Of a stretch of DNA of 64,000 nucleotides, positions 1 through 7,835 are shown piece by piece. The notes below the pieces were generated by a model. That model saw only the letters and a program-made list of their open reading frames with translations, searched no databases and was not told the DNA's origin. This stretch comes from JAAYJT01 sp037446395 (lineage in GTDB: Bacteria > Bacteroidota > Bacteroidia > Bacteroidales > JAAYJT01). A program made the translations under genes and the position numbers. The first letter of the stretch is position 1, and each line of letters starts with the position of its first letter. The stretch is taken from positions 15,241-79,240 of the forward strand of contig JBBIIP010000012.1 in assembly GCA_037446395.1 (NCBI GenBank). Direction: 5' to 3'.

Positions 1-574
1 CGGCCACCAATAAAAACAATGTTTTGTCGGGTGGTTCTTCAAGTATTTTAAGGAGTTTGGGGGCTGCAGCATGAAATAATTTTTCAACCATCCAGATAAT
101 CATCACCTTGTATTCTGCTTCGTAGGCTTTGTAGCTCAGGGTTCTGATCAGGTCGTTGCAGTCTTCGGCATTGATAATTCCCTGCTTGTTCTCAATCCCA
201 ATTTTATTATACCACTTTGGCAAATCAATATACCCTTTATGTTCGATTACAAATTCCCGCCAATGGCTCAGGAATGCTTTGCTCGTAGGTTTTTTTTCAA
301 CATCGCGGGTGGTTGCAACGGGATAGATAAAGTGCAAATCGGGATGAACGAGTTGATTGTATTTTCTACATGAAGGGCAGGAATCACAGGAGTCGGTGCT
401 ATGAAATTCGCGGTTTTTGCAGTTGACGAATTGGGCAAAGGCCATTGCCAGAGGAAAAGTGCCGCTTCCTGCATTTCCAAGAAAAAGTTGTGCATGGCTG
501 ATGCGGTTTTGGCGTGCTGTCTGAGCCAGTTGCTCCTTAATGGCTTGTTGGCCGATGATATCGCTAAAACGCAT
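1..574 (-). CDS. holB: DNA polymerase III delta' subunit, 3' end cut by window edge
   Basis: The minus strand from an ATG at 572-574 stays open to base 1, giving 191 residues of a clamp-loader protein; the rest lies off the left edge. The N-terminus MRFSDIIGQQAIKEQL and the ISHAQLFLGNAGSG segment match the AAA+ delta'/gamma family. The P-loop lysine is absent (GNAGSGT), as expected for delta', which does not hydrolyse ATP. Four cysteines (C52, C63, C66, C69) form the usual zinc module. The end of the visible part, KLLKILEEPP, is the conserved clamp-loader helix. It lies 5 bases after the PAP2-like gene, so it is probably the last visible member of an asnS-rpoN-PAP2-holB run. Delta' is known to help load the sliding clamp at the replication fork. 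Confidence 0.9.
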   Translation of the reverse strand, partial: MRFSDIIGQQAIKEQLAQTARQNRISHAQLFLGNAGSGTFPLAMAFAQFVNCKNREFHSTDSCDSCPSCRKYNQLVHPDLHFIYPVATTRDVEKKPTSKAFLSHWREFVIEHKGYIDLPKWYNKIGIENKQGIINAEDCNDLIRTLSYKAYEAEYKVMIIWMVEKLFHAAAPKLLKILEEPPDKTLFLLVA

Positions 575-579
575 AGAGC

Positions 580-1203
580 CTATTGAATCAGAAATAATGT
601 TGAACATACCGAAAATCCCACGAGCCAGCCGGTGAATACTTGCGCCGGGCTGTGGGCCTGAAGCCTGAGTCTGGAAAAACCCATGACCCCGCTCAAAACA
701 ATCAAACCCATAATTATCAATGGCTTATCTATCAGCATCTGCATTGATAAGCCAACCATTATCCCGGTAAGACCTCCAACACCCATCATGTGGGTGCAAA
801 TTTTCCAAAAAAACCGGATGCCGATAACAATGACAACCAACACAACAGCCCCGATCATGATTGCATAGAAAACAGGCGAAACATCAAGTTTCTGTAAAAG
901 ATAATACGCTGAAAGATAGAGCACTGAAGTAATTGCAAAAAGCATGTGCTCTTTTTCTCGAGCAGCAGGCGCCTCTTTGCGGATGAGCCCTGTTTTTGTC
1001 AGGAATAGCCAGGAAAGCAAGGGAAGAAGAAAAGTAAGAATGAAAACGAGGGCTATGATCATCAACCGGGCTTTCATCGGAATGATCATAGAAAAATATA
1101 CATTTTCGCTTAATAACAAAACAAAGGCATAAGTGGCAATCAAAAGCGGATGAAAAAGGCATGAAATATACTGGGCTGCTTTGATTTCCAATTTTTCGGG
1201 CAT
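580..1203 (-). CDS. PAP2-like integral membrane protein with degenerate active site
   Basis: A 207-residue protein with about six hydrophobic segments. Near the C-terminus, S177-R178 followed by H184 resembles the third PAP2 phosphatase signature (SR-x5-H-x3-D), but the final Asp is replaced by Gln188. The expected PSGH motif is not seen; the equivalent loop reads HMMGVGG. It is therefore best called a PAP2-fold relative whose phosphatase activity is doubtful. It starts 28 bases after rpoN and ends 5 bases before holB, so it is probably cotranscribed with them. Members of this superfamily act on lipid phosphates such as undecaprenyl pyrophosphate. That role is family knowledge, not shown here. 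Confidence 0.6.
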   Translation of the reverse strand: MPEKLEIKAAQYISCLFHPLLIATYAFVLLLSENVYFSMIIPMKARLMIIALVFILTFLLPLLSWLFLTKTGLIRKEAPAAREKEHMLFAITSVLYLSAYYLLQKLDVSPVFYAIMIGAVVLVVIVIGIRFFWKICTHMMGVGGLTGIMVGLSMQMLIDKPLIIMGLIVLSGVMGFSRLRLQAHSPAQVFTGWLVGFSVCSTLFLIQ

Positions 1204-1231
1204 TTCTAAAGTTGAGTTGGATGTTGTCGTT

Positions 1232-2710
1232 TCAAAGTTCCTTACGCAGGCGGGCTACGGGTATGTTTAATTGCTCACGATACTTTGCAACAGTTCTCCT
1301 GGCAATATTATACCCCTTTTCTTTCAGGATCAATGTGAGTTGGTCATCGGTGAGGGGTTTTGCTTTCGACTCGGCCTCGATGCAGTCGCTCAGGATCTTT
1401 TTTATTTCGCGGGTTGAAACTTCCTCGCCACTGTCGGTTTGCATTGATTCGGAAAAGAAGCTTTTGAGGAGGAATGTGCCATAGGCAGTTTGAACATATT
1501 TGCTGTTGGCCACTCTTGAAACGGTTGATATATCAAGGTTCACAACTTCTGCAATATCTTTCAGGATCATCGGGCGCAATTTGGTTTCATCGCCATGAAG
1601 AAAATACTCGCGCTGATAATCCATGATGGCTTTCATGGTCGAATAGAGTGTGTTTTGGCGTTGCCTGATAGCATCTATGAACCATCGGGCTGAATCAATC
1701 TTCTGCTTAATGAACATTACTGCTTCCTTCTGTTGCGGGTTATTCTTGCTCTTATTTTCTATAAAAGACTCAAGCATATCAACATAGGTTCGATTCAGGC
1801 GGATTTCCGGTGCATTTTTTGAATTGAGGGTGAGAACAAGATCGCCATCAATGGTGTTTATCACAAAGTCGGGGATAATATATTGTTGCTGACGTTGGCT
1901 TTCGCCACCCGTATCGCCCGGCTTTGGGTTGAGCCTGAGTATTTCGTCCATGGCTTCTTTTAACTCCTCCTCAGTGATCTGGGCTTTCTTTATTATCTTA
2001 TCGAAATGTCTTTTTGTGAATTCTTCGAAATACTCAGTAAGCAAAAAAGTGGCGCGTTTAATCGCGGGAGTTTGTTTGTGGCGCTTCAATTGCAAAAGCA
2101 AACATTCTTTCAGGTTTCGTGCTGCAATACCAGGTGGGTCAAGGTCTTGAACAATTCTAAGAACTTCTTCAATTTCTTTGGTGTTGGTGATCAGGTTTTG
2201 AGAAAAAGCAAGATCGTCGGCCATGGCCGATAGATCACGTTGCAGATAGCCTGAATCATCGAGGTTGCCGATGATGGTTTGGGCGATGATCATTTGCTTG
2301 CGGTCGAGGTCGCGCAAACTGAGTTGGGTGAGTAGTTGCTCGGAAAATGAAATAGCTGATACAAAGGGAGCCTGCCGGGGTTCATCATCGCTGCTGATGT
2401 TGTGCTCAGCCATTCGGTATGAAGGAACATCGTCCTGGTCATCTATATAATCGCTCAAATCGAATTCATCACCGCTGTCAGGGGCTTCGTCTTCAAAATC
2501 TTCGCCTTCGGAGTTGTTTTCGGTACTGTTCTGATCCTGATTGGGTGAGTTGTCTGATTCGCCGAACTCTTCGAGTGCGGGGTTTTCTTCAATCTCTTGT
2601 TTTATCCTCTGTTCAAGGGCCATAGAAGGTATCTGCAATAGCTTCATCAGCAGGATTTGCTGCGGAGAAAGCTTTTGCATTAATTTTTGCTGCATTTTCT
2701 GATTCAGCAT
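1232..2710 (-). CDS. rpoN: RNA polymerase sigma-54 factor
   Basis: A 492-residue sigma-54. Region I at the N-terminus is Gln/Leu-rich (MQQKLMQKLSPQQILLMKLL, residues 6-25) and is the activator-responsive part. An acidic region II follows at about 47-95, then the core-binding domain. The DNA-binding domain ends in the RpoN box ARRTVAKYRE at 470-479, which reads the -24 promoter element. Sigma-54 needs an AAA+ enhancer-binding protein to open promoters; none is encoded in this window. It lies 102 bases after asnS and 28 bases before the PAP2-like gene. Length and all domains look intact. Confidence 0.97.
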   Translation of the reverse strand: MLNQKMQQKLMQKLSPQQILLMKLLQIPSMALEQRIKQEIEENPALEEFGESDNSPNQDQNSTENNSEGEDFEDEAPDSGDEFDLSDYIDDQDDVPSYRMAEHNISSDDEPRQAPFVSAISFSEQLLTQLSLRDLDRKQMIIAQTIIGNLDDSGYLQRDLSAMADDLAFSQNLITNTKEIEEVLRIVQDLDPPGIAARNLKECLLLQLKRHKQTPAIKRATFLLTEYFEEFTKRHFDKIIKKAQITEEELKEAMDEILRLNPKPGDTGGESQRQQQYIIPDFVINTIDGDLVLTLNSKNAPEIRLNRTYVDMLESFIENKSKNNPQQKEAVMFIKQKIDSARWFIDAIRQRQNTLYSTMKAIMDYQREYFLHGDETKLRPMILKDIAEVVNLDISTVSRVANSKYVQTAYGTFLLKSFFSESMQTDSGEEVSTREIKKILSDCIEAESKAKPLTDDQLTLILKEKGYNIARRTVAKYREQLNIPVARLRKEL

Positions 2711-2812
2711 ACCTTCATAATTTATGTCTAAACGGTATCAGGCATCCCTCTATTGTGGACACCACTAATATACGAAAATAACCTGAACGGATAGCGGGAT
2801 TAAGAATTAATT

Positions 2813-4219
2813 CTAAAATTCTGCATTTTGTGGTGTGCGAGGAAAGGGAATCACATCGCGTATGTTGGTCATTCCAGTAACAAAAAGCATTAATCGTTCA
2901 AACCCTAGTCCAAATCCGCTATGGGGGGCTGATCCAAACCGGCGTGTATCGAGGTACCACCAAAGTTCTTCTTCGTGAATCTGGAGTTCAATCATGCGTT
3001 TATGCAATTTTTCATAGTCTTCCTCTCGCTGCGAACCTCCAATGATCTCACCGATGCGTGGAAACAATACGTCCATGGCTCTCACTGTTTTGCCATCCTC
3101 GTTTTGTTTCATATAAAATGCTTTTATTTCTTTGGGATACCCGGTCAGGATCACCGGTTTTTTGAAGTGCTTCTCCACAAGATAACGCTCATGCTCGGCT
3201 TGCAGATCGGATCCCCAGGCAATCGGAAATTCCCATTTCTGGCCAGCCTTCAATAATATTTCGATCGCTTCGGTATAGGTAAGGCGTTCGAATTTGCTGT
3301 CGGCAACAAAATGCAGGCGTTCGATAAGTTCTTTGTCGTACATATCATTCAGAAACTGCAGATCCTCTGGGCAATTATCGAGTGCATACCTGACAAGGTA
3401 TTTCAGAAAATCTTCGGCCAAATCCATGTTATCATGAATGTCGTAAAATGCCATTTCAGGCTCGATCATCCAAAATTCAGCAAGGTGGCGGGGGGTATTT
3501 GAGTTTTCGGCACGAAAAGTTGGGCCAAACGTATAAACATTTGAAAGAGCAAGGGCGCCTAATTCGGCTTCGAGCTGTCCGGAAACAGTCAGATTGGTGG
3601 GCTTGCCGAAAAAATCTTCTGCATAATTCACCGACCCGTCTTCTTTCAACGGTGGATTTTTGGCATCAAGAGTCGTTACCCTGAACATGGCACCGGCGCC
3701 TTCGGCATCTGAGCCTGTGATGATGGGAGAATGAATGTAGTAAAAACCTTTATCGTTGAAATACTTATTGATTGCGAAAGCCATGGCATGGCGAAGGCGC
3801 AGCACAGCCCCAAAAGTGTTTGTTCGTGGTCTTAAATGCGCAATTTCGCGCAGGAACTCCAGGGAGTGCCCTTTTTTTTGCAGCGGATAGGTTTCGGGGT
3901 CGGCCGAACCAAAGATAATAATTTCTTTTGCCTGAATTTCGACCTGTTGGCCCTGGCCGGGCGACTCAACGAGTATGCCGTTTACTGAAAGACAAGCCCC
4001 TGTTGTTACTGGTTTAAGTGTTTCCTCACCAAACATTTGCACATCGGCCACAATCTGAATACTATGGATTATCGAGCCGTCGTTCAAGGCAATAAATGCT
4101 ACATTTTTATTTCCTCTTTTGGTTCTTACCCACCCTTTTACATTCACCAGGTTCCCAACCGGCAGTTTCCCTGATGGTTTTAGCAGGTCTTTAATCCTTG
4201 TTCGTTTAGTTGTTTCCAT
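2813..4219 (-). CDS. asnS: Asparaginyl-tRNA synthetase
   Basis: A 468-residue class IIb aminoacyl-tRNA synthetase that charges tRNA-Asn with asparagine. The N-terminal OB fold (anticodon-binding, about residues 15-110) contains VKGWVRTKRG. The catalytic domain carries motif 2 (TFRAENSNTPRHLAEFWMIE) and motif 3 (GFGLGFERLMLFVTG) near the C-terminus, and the protein ends PFPRTPQNAEF. The motif 2 wording fits AsnRS rather than AspRS. It is the first gene of a minus-strand run leading to rpoN. A degenerate -7 box lies about 23 bases upstream of the ATG. Confidence 0.97.
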   Translation of the reverse strand: METTKRTRIKDLLKPSGKLPVGNLVNVKGWVRTKRGNKNVAFIALNDGSIIHSIQIVADVQMFGEETLKPVTTGACLSVNGILVESPGQGQQVEIQAKEIIIFGSADPETYPLQKKGHSLEFLREIAHLRPRTNTFGAVLRLRHAMAFAINKYFNDKGFYYIHSPIITGSDAEGAGAMFRVTTLDAKNPPLKEDGSVNYAEDFFGKPTNLTVSGQLEAELGALALSNVYTFGPTFRAENSNTPRHLAEFWMIEPEMAFYDIHDNMDLAEDFLKYLVRYALDNCPEDLQFLNDMYDKELIERLHFVADSKFERLTYTEAIEILLKAGQKWEFPIAWGSDLQAEHERYLVEKHFKKPVILTGYPKEIKAFYMKQNEDGKTVRAMDVLFPRIGEIIGGSQREEDYEKLHKRMIELQIHEEELWWYLDTRRFGSAPHSGFGLGFERLMLFVTGMTNIRDVIPFPRTPQNAEF

Positions 4220-4242
4220 GTATTTGGCTCAAATATTTTATG

Positions 4243-4250
4243 CAAAAGAA
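4243..4250 (-). promoter_or_regulatory. Weak -7 box upstream of asnS
   Basis: On the minus strand the octamer reads TTCTTTTG followed by CA, one mismatch from TAnnTTTG, 23 bases before the asnS ATG. No -33 TTTG was found at the usual distance. The call rests on position and partial match. The 297-base divergent spacer shared with the palmitoyltransferase gene shows nothing else that I can identify. Confidence 0.35.
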
Positions 4251-4480
4251 CAATTATTTTTTCTTTTGGCCTAAAAGCCCAGGGTCTGGCATTGACGAAA
4301 AACCATTTTATTGTCCGAAACTTGTTCTTTTCTATGAAGCCTTGCGAATTAAAAATATTCCTTTAGGTATAATTTGAAAATCATTGTCTTTGTGAGGGAC
4401 TGTTAATTCGTATAAAGTAGCTCGGCTTTCTCCCAAATTAAATTCTCTTTTATAAAATGCTTTTAATATTAAGAATATAT

Positions 4481-4488
4481 TATATTTG
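4481..4488 (+). promoter_or_regulatory. -7 box of the serine palmitoyltransferase gene
   Basis: TATATTTG followed by CC matches the Bacteroidota -7 consensus TAnnTTTG exactly and lies 28 bases before the ATG at 4517. No clear -33 TTTG is present 19-21 bases further upstream. Confidence 0.6.
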
Positions 4489-4516
4489 CCCACTTTACGA
4501 ATAATATGACCAAAAT

Positions 4517-5728
4517 ATGGGCATCCTGAAAGAAAAATATGCCGCCTACGATGAGCCTCAAAAGGCAATGGCAGCAGGGTTCTACCCTTATTTCAGAACA
4601 ATCGAATCGGATCAGGATACAGTAGTTAGCATCAATGGGAAAAAGGTGTTGATGTTTGGTTCCAACAGTTATCTTGGGCTTACCAACCACCCCAAAGTAA
4701 AAGAAGCCGCCATCAAAGCTGTTGAAAAATATGGTACAGGTTGCGCTGGTTCGCGATTTCTGAATGGCACGCTTGACATTCATATCGAACTGGAAGACCG
4801 CCTTGCGAGGCTGGTCGAAAAAGAAGCCTGCCTGTGTTTTAGCACAGGTTTTCAGGCAAACCTTGGAGTTGTTTCGGTACTTGCCGGTCGGCATGATTAT
4901 CTTTTGCTTGACGAACTTGACCATGCTTCGATCATCGAGGGCAGCCGCCTGTCGTTTTCGAAGGTGATAAAATTTGCTCATAATAATATGGATTCCCTCG
5001 ATCGCAAACTTAAACTTTGTGAGCCGGGAAGGATAAAACTAATTGTTGTTGATGGGGTTTTCTCAATGGAAGGCGATATAATTAATTTGCCGCAGGTGGT
5101 CGAATTAGCCGAAAAATATCAAGCCTCGGTGATGGTTGATGATGCACATTCTTTGGGAGTAATTGGGAAACATGGAGCCGGTACAGCCTCACATTTTGGC
5201 CTTACCGATAAAGTGGACCTGATCATGGGAACATTTTCAAAATCGCTTGCTTCATTGGGGGGTTTCATCGCCGGCGATCATGAAGTGATTAACTATATTA
5301 AACACAAAGCACGATCGCTAATTTTTAGTGCCAGCATGACACCGGCTTCAGCAGCCAGTGCAATTGCCTCAATCAATATCATGGAAAGCGAACCCCAACG
5401 AATTCAAAAGCTCTGGGAAATCACAAACTATACCCGGCAACTATTCAAACAAATGGGGTTTGATACAGGAAAGTCAGAATCGCCAATTGTTCCTATCTTT
5501 ATTCGCGATAATTATAAAACTCTCAAACTTGCGAAAGACCTGCTGCAAGAAGGCGTTTTTGTGAACCCTGTTGTTTCTCCGGCTGTTTCGCCCCAGGATA
5601 GCCTGATTCGATTTTCACTCATGGCCACGCATACCACTGAGCAAGTGGACTCAGCAGCAGAAAAAATAAATCGTATTGCTAAGGCGCTTGCCATCACACC
5701 TTCCCTGGCGCAAGACGTCTCTTTCTGA
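4517..5728 (+). CDS. spt: Serine palmitoyltransferase
   Basis: A 403-residue PLP enzyme of the alpha-oxoamine synthase family. Serine palmitoyltransferase condenses L-serine with a fatty acyl-CoA to 3-ketosphinganine, the first step of sphingolipid synthesis. The Schiff-base lysine is K242 in GTFSKSLASLGG. H136 in LDELDHASI stacks on the cofactor, and VDDAHSLG (207-214) holds the Asp and His that contact PLP. The short soluble form without membrane segments is typical of bacteria. Close relatives (KBL, BioF, HemA) share the fold. The SPT call rests on overall resemblance to Bacteroidota SPTs and on the adjacent reductase, so KBL-like or BioF-like activity is not excluded by sequence alone. 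Confidence 0.85.
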   Translation: MGILKEKYAAYDEPQKAMAAGFYPYFRTIESDQDTVVSINGKKVLMFGSNSYLGLTNHPKVKEAAIKAVEKYGTGCAGSRFLNGTLDIHIELEDRLARLVEKEACLCFSTGFQANLGVVSVLAGRHDYLLLDELDHASIIEGSRLSFSKVIKFAHNNMDSLDRKLKLCEPGRIKLIVVDGVFSMEGDIINLPQVVELAEKYQASVMVDDAHSLGVIGKHGAGTASHFGLTDKVDLIMGTFSKSLASLGGFIAGDHEVINYIKHKARSLIFSASMTPASAASAIASINIMESEPQRIQKLWEITNYTRQLFKQMGFDTGKSESPIVPIFIRDNYKTLKLAKDLLQEGVFVNPVVSPAVSPQDSLIRFSLMATHTTEQVDSAAEKINRIAKALAITPSLAQDVSF

Positions 5729-5729
5729 A

Positions 5730-6548
5730 ATGATTGCCATGAAATCTGCCAAGGTAATTCTGATCACCGGAATTTCGACTGGTTTTGGAAAAGAAATTGC
5801 CTTGCAGCTTGCCAACCAGGGCCATGTGGTTTATGGCACGCTCCGAAAAACCATCCCGGTTGATCATAGGATCAACACCATTTTGATGGAGCTGATTGAC
5901 CCTGTTTCGATAAAATCAGCAGCAAAACATGTTGTTGAGCGCGAAGGAAAGATTGACGTGTTGATCAATAATGCCGGAATGCACCTGGGTGGGCCCATCG
6001 AAATAACGCCTGCCGAAGATTTTGAACGACAAATGGCTATCGGATTCAACGGCGTGGTGCGCCTAACGCAGGCCGTGCTGCCAACTATGAGGCAACAAGG
6101 CTCGGGTCTGATTATTAACGTCAGTTCAATCGGGGGGCTGATGGGACTGCCTTTTCAGGGGTTTTATTCTGCAGCCAAATTTGCCATCGAGGGATTCAGC
6201 GAAAGCCTTCGGATGGAGGTAAATCCATTTAATATCAAAGTGGTGGTTATCAATCCGGGTGACTTCAGAACAAGCAACACTGCCAACCGAAAAAACATTT
6301 TGTTGGATGGTCCTTATCTCGGGCAATACCAAAAAACACTTTCTATTATTGAGTCAGATGAAATAGGAGGCTGGCCTCCAGAAATCCTTGCGCATAAAAT
6401 TTGTAAGATTATCGAGTGCCGAAACCCAAAACAACGCTATATCATTGGATCGCTGGAACAAAAAATGGCTGTTTGGATAAAGCGCCTGCTACCTGGGCCG
6501 ATGTTTCGTAAAATGCTTGCGGCGCATTATGGAATGAAGCAGCGATAA
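5730..6548 (+). CDS. Short-chain dehydrogenase/reductase, possible 3-ketosphinganine reductase
   Basis: A 272-residue classical SDR. The nucleotide-binding motif TGISTGFG lies at 13-20, NNAG at 80-83, catalytic Ser at 132-133, and Tyr146/Lys150 form YSAAK. The ATG at 5730 is one base after the palmitoyltransferase stop; an ATG three codons later (5739) is an equally possible start. This tight coupling suggests translation with spt and a role in reducing 3-ketosphinganine to sphinganine. The functional assignment is inferred from position, since SDRs are very diverse. A C-terminal basic, hydrophobic stretch (about 245-272) may associate with the membrane, as in other lipid SDRs. Confidence 0.75.
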   Translation: MIAMKSAKVILITGISTGFGKEIALQLANQGHVVYGTLRKTIPVDHRINTILMELIDPVSIKSAAKHVVEREGKIDVLINNAGMHLGGPIEITPAEDFERQMAIGFNGVVRLTQAVLPTMRQQGSGLIINVSSIGGLMGLPFQGFYSAAKFAIEGFSESLRMEVNPFNIKVVVINPGDFRTSNTANRKNILLDGPYLGQYQKTLSIIESDEIGGWPPEILAHKICKIIECRNPKQRYIIGSLEQKMAVWIKRLLPGPMFRKMLAAHYGMKQR

Positions 6549-6718
6549 CCCGCTAAAAAAATTATTCCCATTGCTTGTTTTTCAGGTGGCTGATGCCGAT
6601 TCGCCCTTTTGATATTGTTTGGTTTCATCCCCGGCAGGCGATACCGCATTCAGGGGCAGCAGGTTGCATCATACCGCCTTATAAGAATACATGAGGAATG
6701 CCTCATTCTCAAATTTAC

Positions 6719-6726
6719 TAACTTTG
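6719..6726 (+). promoter_or_regulatory. -7 box immediately before the DAHP synthase start
   Basis: TAACTTTG followed by CGGG matches TAnnTTTG exactly, but the chosen ATG begins only 6 bases after the box. If transcription starts the usual 5-7 bases downstream, the transcript would be leaderless or nearly so. Confidence 0.55.
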
Positions 6727-6732
6727 CGGGTG

Positions 6733-7827
6733 ATGGAGAAAGGATTCGAAATACAACCCTTGAGCGATTGGCTTGGGCTATACGATCGGCCTCTGTTAAT
6801 CAGTGGGCCTTGCAGTGCCGAAAGTCGCAACCAGGTGCTTGAAACCGCCAGGGCGTTATCTAAAATACCGCAGGTTAAAGCCATGCGAGCAGGCATCTGG
6901 AAGCCACGAACACGCCCATCATTCTTCGAAGGAGTTGGTGAAAAAGGCCTCAAATGGCTACAAGAAGCCAGAGATGAAACCGGATTGAAAGTGGCTGTTG
7001 AGGTAGCTATACCCAGCCATGTAGCGCAGGCTCTTAATTATGGCATTGATATCCTTTGGGTGGGCGCACGCACCACCGGAAATCCTTTCTCAATTCAGGA
7101 GCTTGCCGAAGCCCTACAGGGTGTTGATGTACCTGTCATGGTGAAAAATCCATTGAACCCCGATCTGAAGCTGTGGCTGGGAGCCTTCGAGCGTTTTAAC
7201 CAGGCTGGCATCAAAAAGCTTGCAGCTGTTCACCGGGGATTCCATTGTTTCGACGATGGTCCTTATCGCAACCATCCCAGGTGGGAAATTCCGATTGAGT
7301 TAAAACGACTGGTGCCACAACTACCCATTATTTGCGACCCAAGCCATATTTGCGGAAACCGACACATGTTGGGCGAAGTATCGCAACAAGCCCTCGATCT
7401 TGAAATGGATGGATTGATGATTGAAACACATTCCGATCCCGATGCTGCACTCACCGACCGTAATCAGCAAATCAGCCCACTTGCGTTGGCAAATATTCTA
7501 TTTGGACTTACTATTCGAATCGAAAAAGGGAACCTGGCGCTGGACAATGTGTTGGAAGAATTGCGCCTGCAAATAGATCGAATTGATTTACAACTGATTG
7601 AGGTGATGGCCCGGCGCATGGGCATCATCAGGCAGATGGGTGAATATAAACGGGATCACAACATCACAATCCTGCAAATTGAACGCTGGCGCGAGCTTAT
7701 CAATACGCGGCTTGATATTGCCGCAGAATATGGTCTCGACAGGGAATTCTTGCTAAAACTCCTTCAATTGGTTCATAATGAAAGTATTAGGATGCAGGCT
7801 GAGATTCTGAATCGTGGCAAGAAATAA
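6733..7827 (+). CDS. Bifunctional 3-deoxy-7-phosphoheptulonate synthase / chorismate mutase
   Basis: A 364-residue fusion for aromatic amino acid synthesis. Residues about 15-262 form the DAHP synthase barrel with LISGPCSAE, KPRTRP, AVHRGF and CDPSHICGNR, the metal- and phosphate-binding motifs. Residues about 275-355 form an AroQ chorismate mutase with LRLQIDRIDLQLIEVMARRM and YKRDH. The order (synthase first, mutase last) is the usual Bacteroidota arrangement. The first enzyme joins phosphoenolpyruvate and erythrose 4-phosphate; the second converts chorismate to prephenate. The ATG at 6733 fits the family N-terminus. An ATG at 6691 would add 14 residues but lies upstream of the -7 box. Confidence 0.93.
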   Translation: MEKGFEIQPLSDWLGLYDRPLLISGPCSAESRNQVLETARALSKIPQVKAMRAGIWKPRTRPSFFEGVGEKGLKWLQEARDETGLKVAVEVAIPSHVAQALNYGIDILWVGARTTGNPFSIQELAEALQGVDVPVMVKNPLNPDLKLWLGAFERFNQAGIKKLAAVHRGFHCFDDGPYRNHPRWEIPIELKRLVPQLPIICDPSHICGNRHMLGEVSQQALDLEMDGLMIETHSDPDAALTDRNQQISPLALANILFGLTIRIEKGNLALDNVLEELRLQIDRIDLQLIEVMARRMGIIRQMGEYKRDHNITILQIERWRELINTRLDIAAEYGLDREFLLKLLQLVHNESIRMQAEILNRGKK

Positions 7828-7835
7828 AATTTATT

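Noticed and set aside
268..495. Open frame on the minus strand of 75 residues at the left end
   Set aside because: It is a shifted reading of the holB gene, whose own frame is open from 574 to the edge and carries clear clamp-loader motifs.
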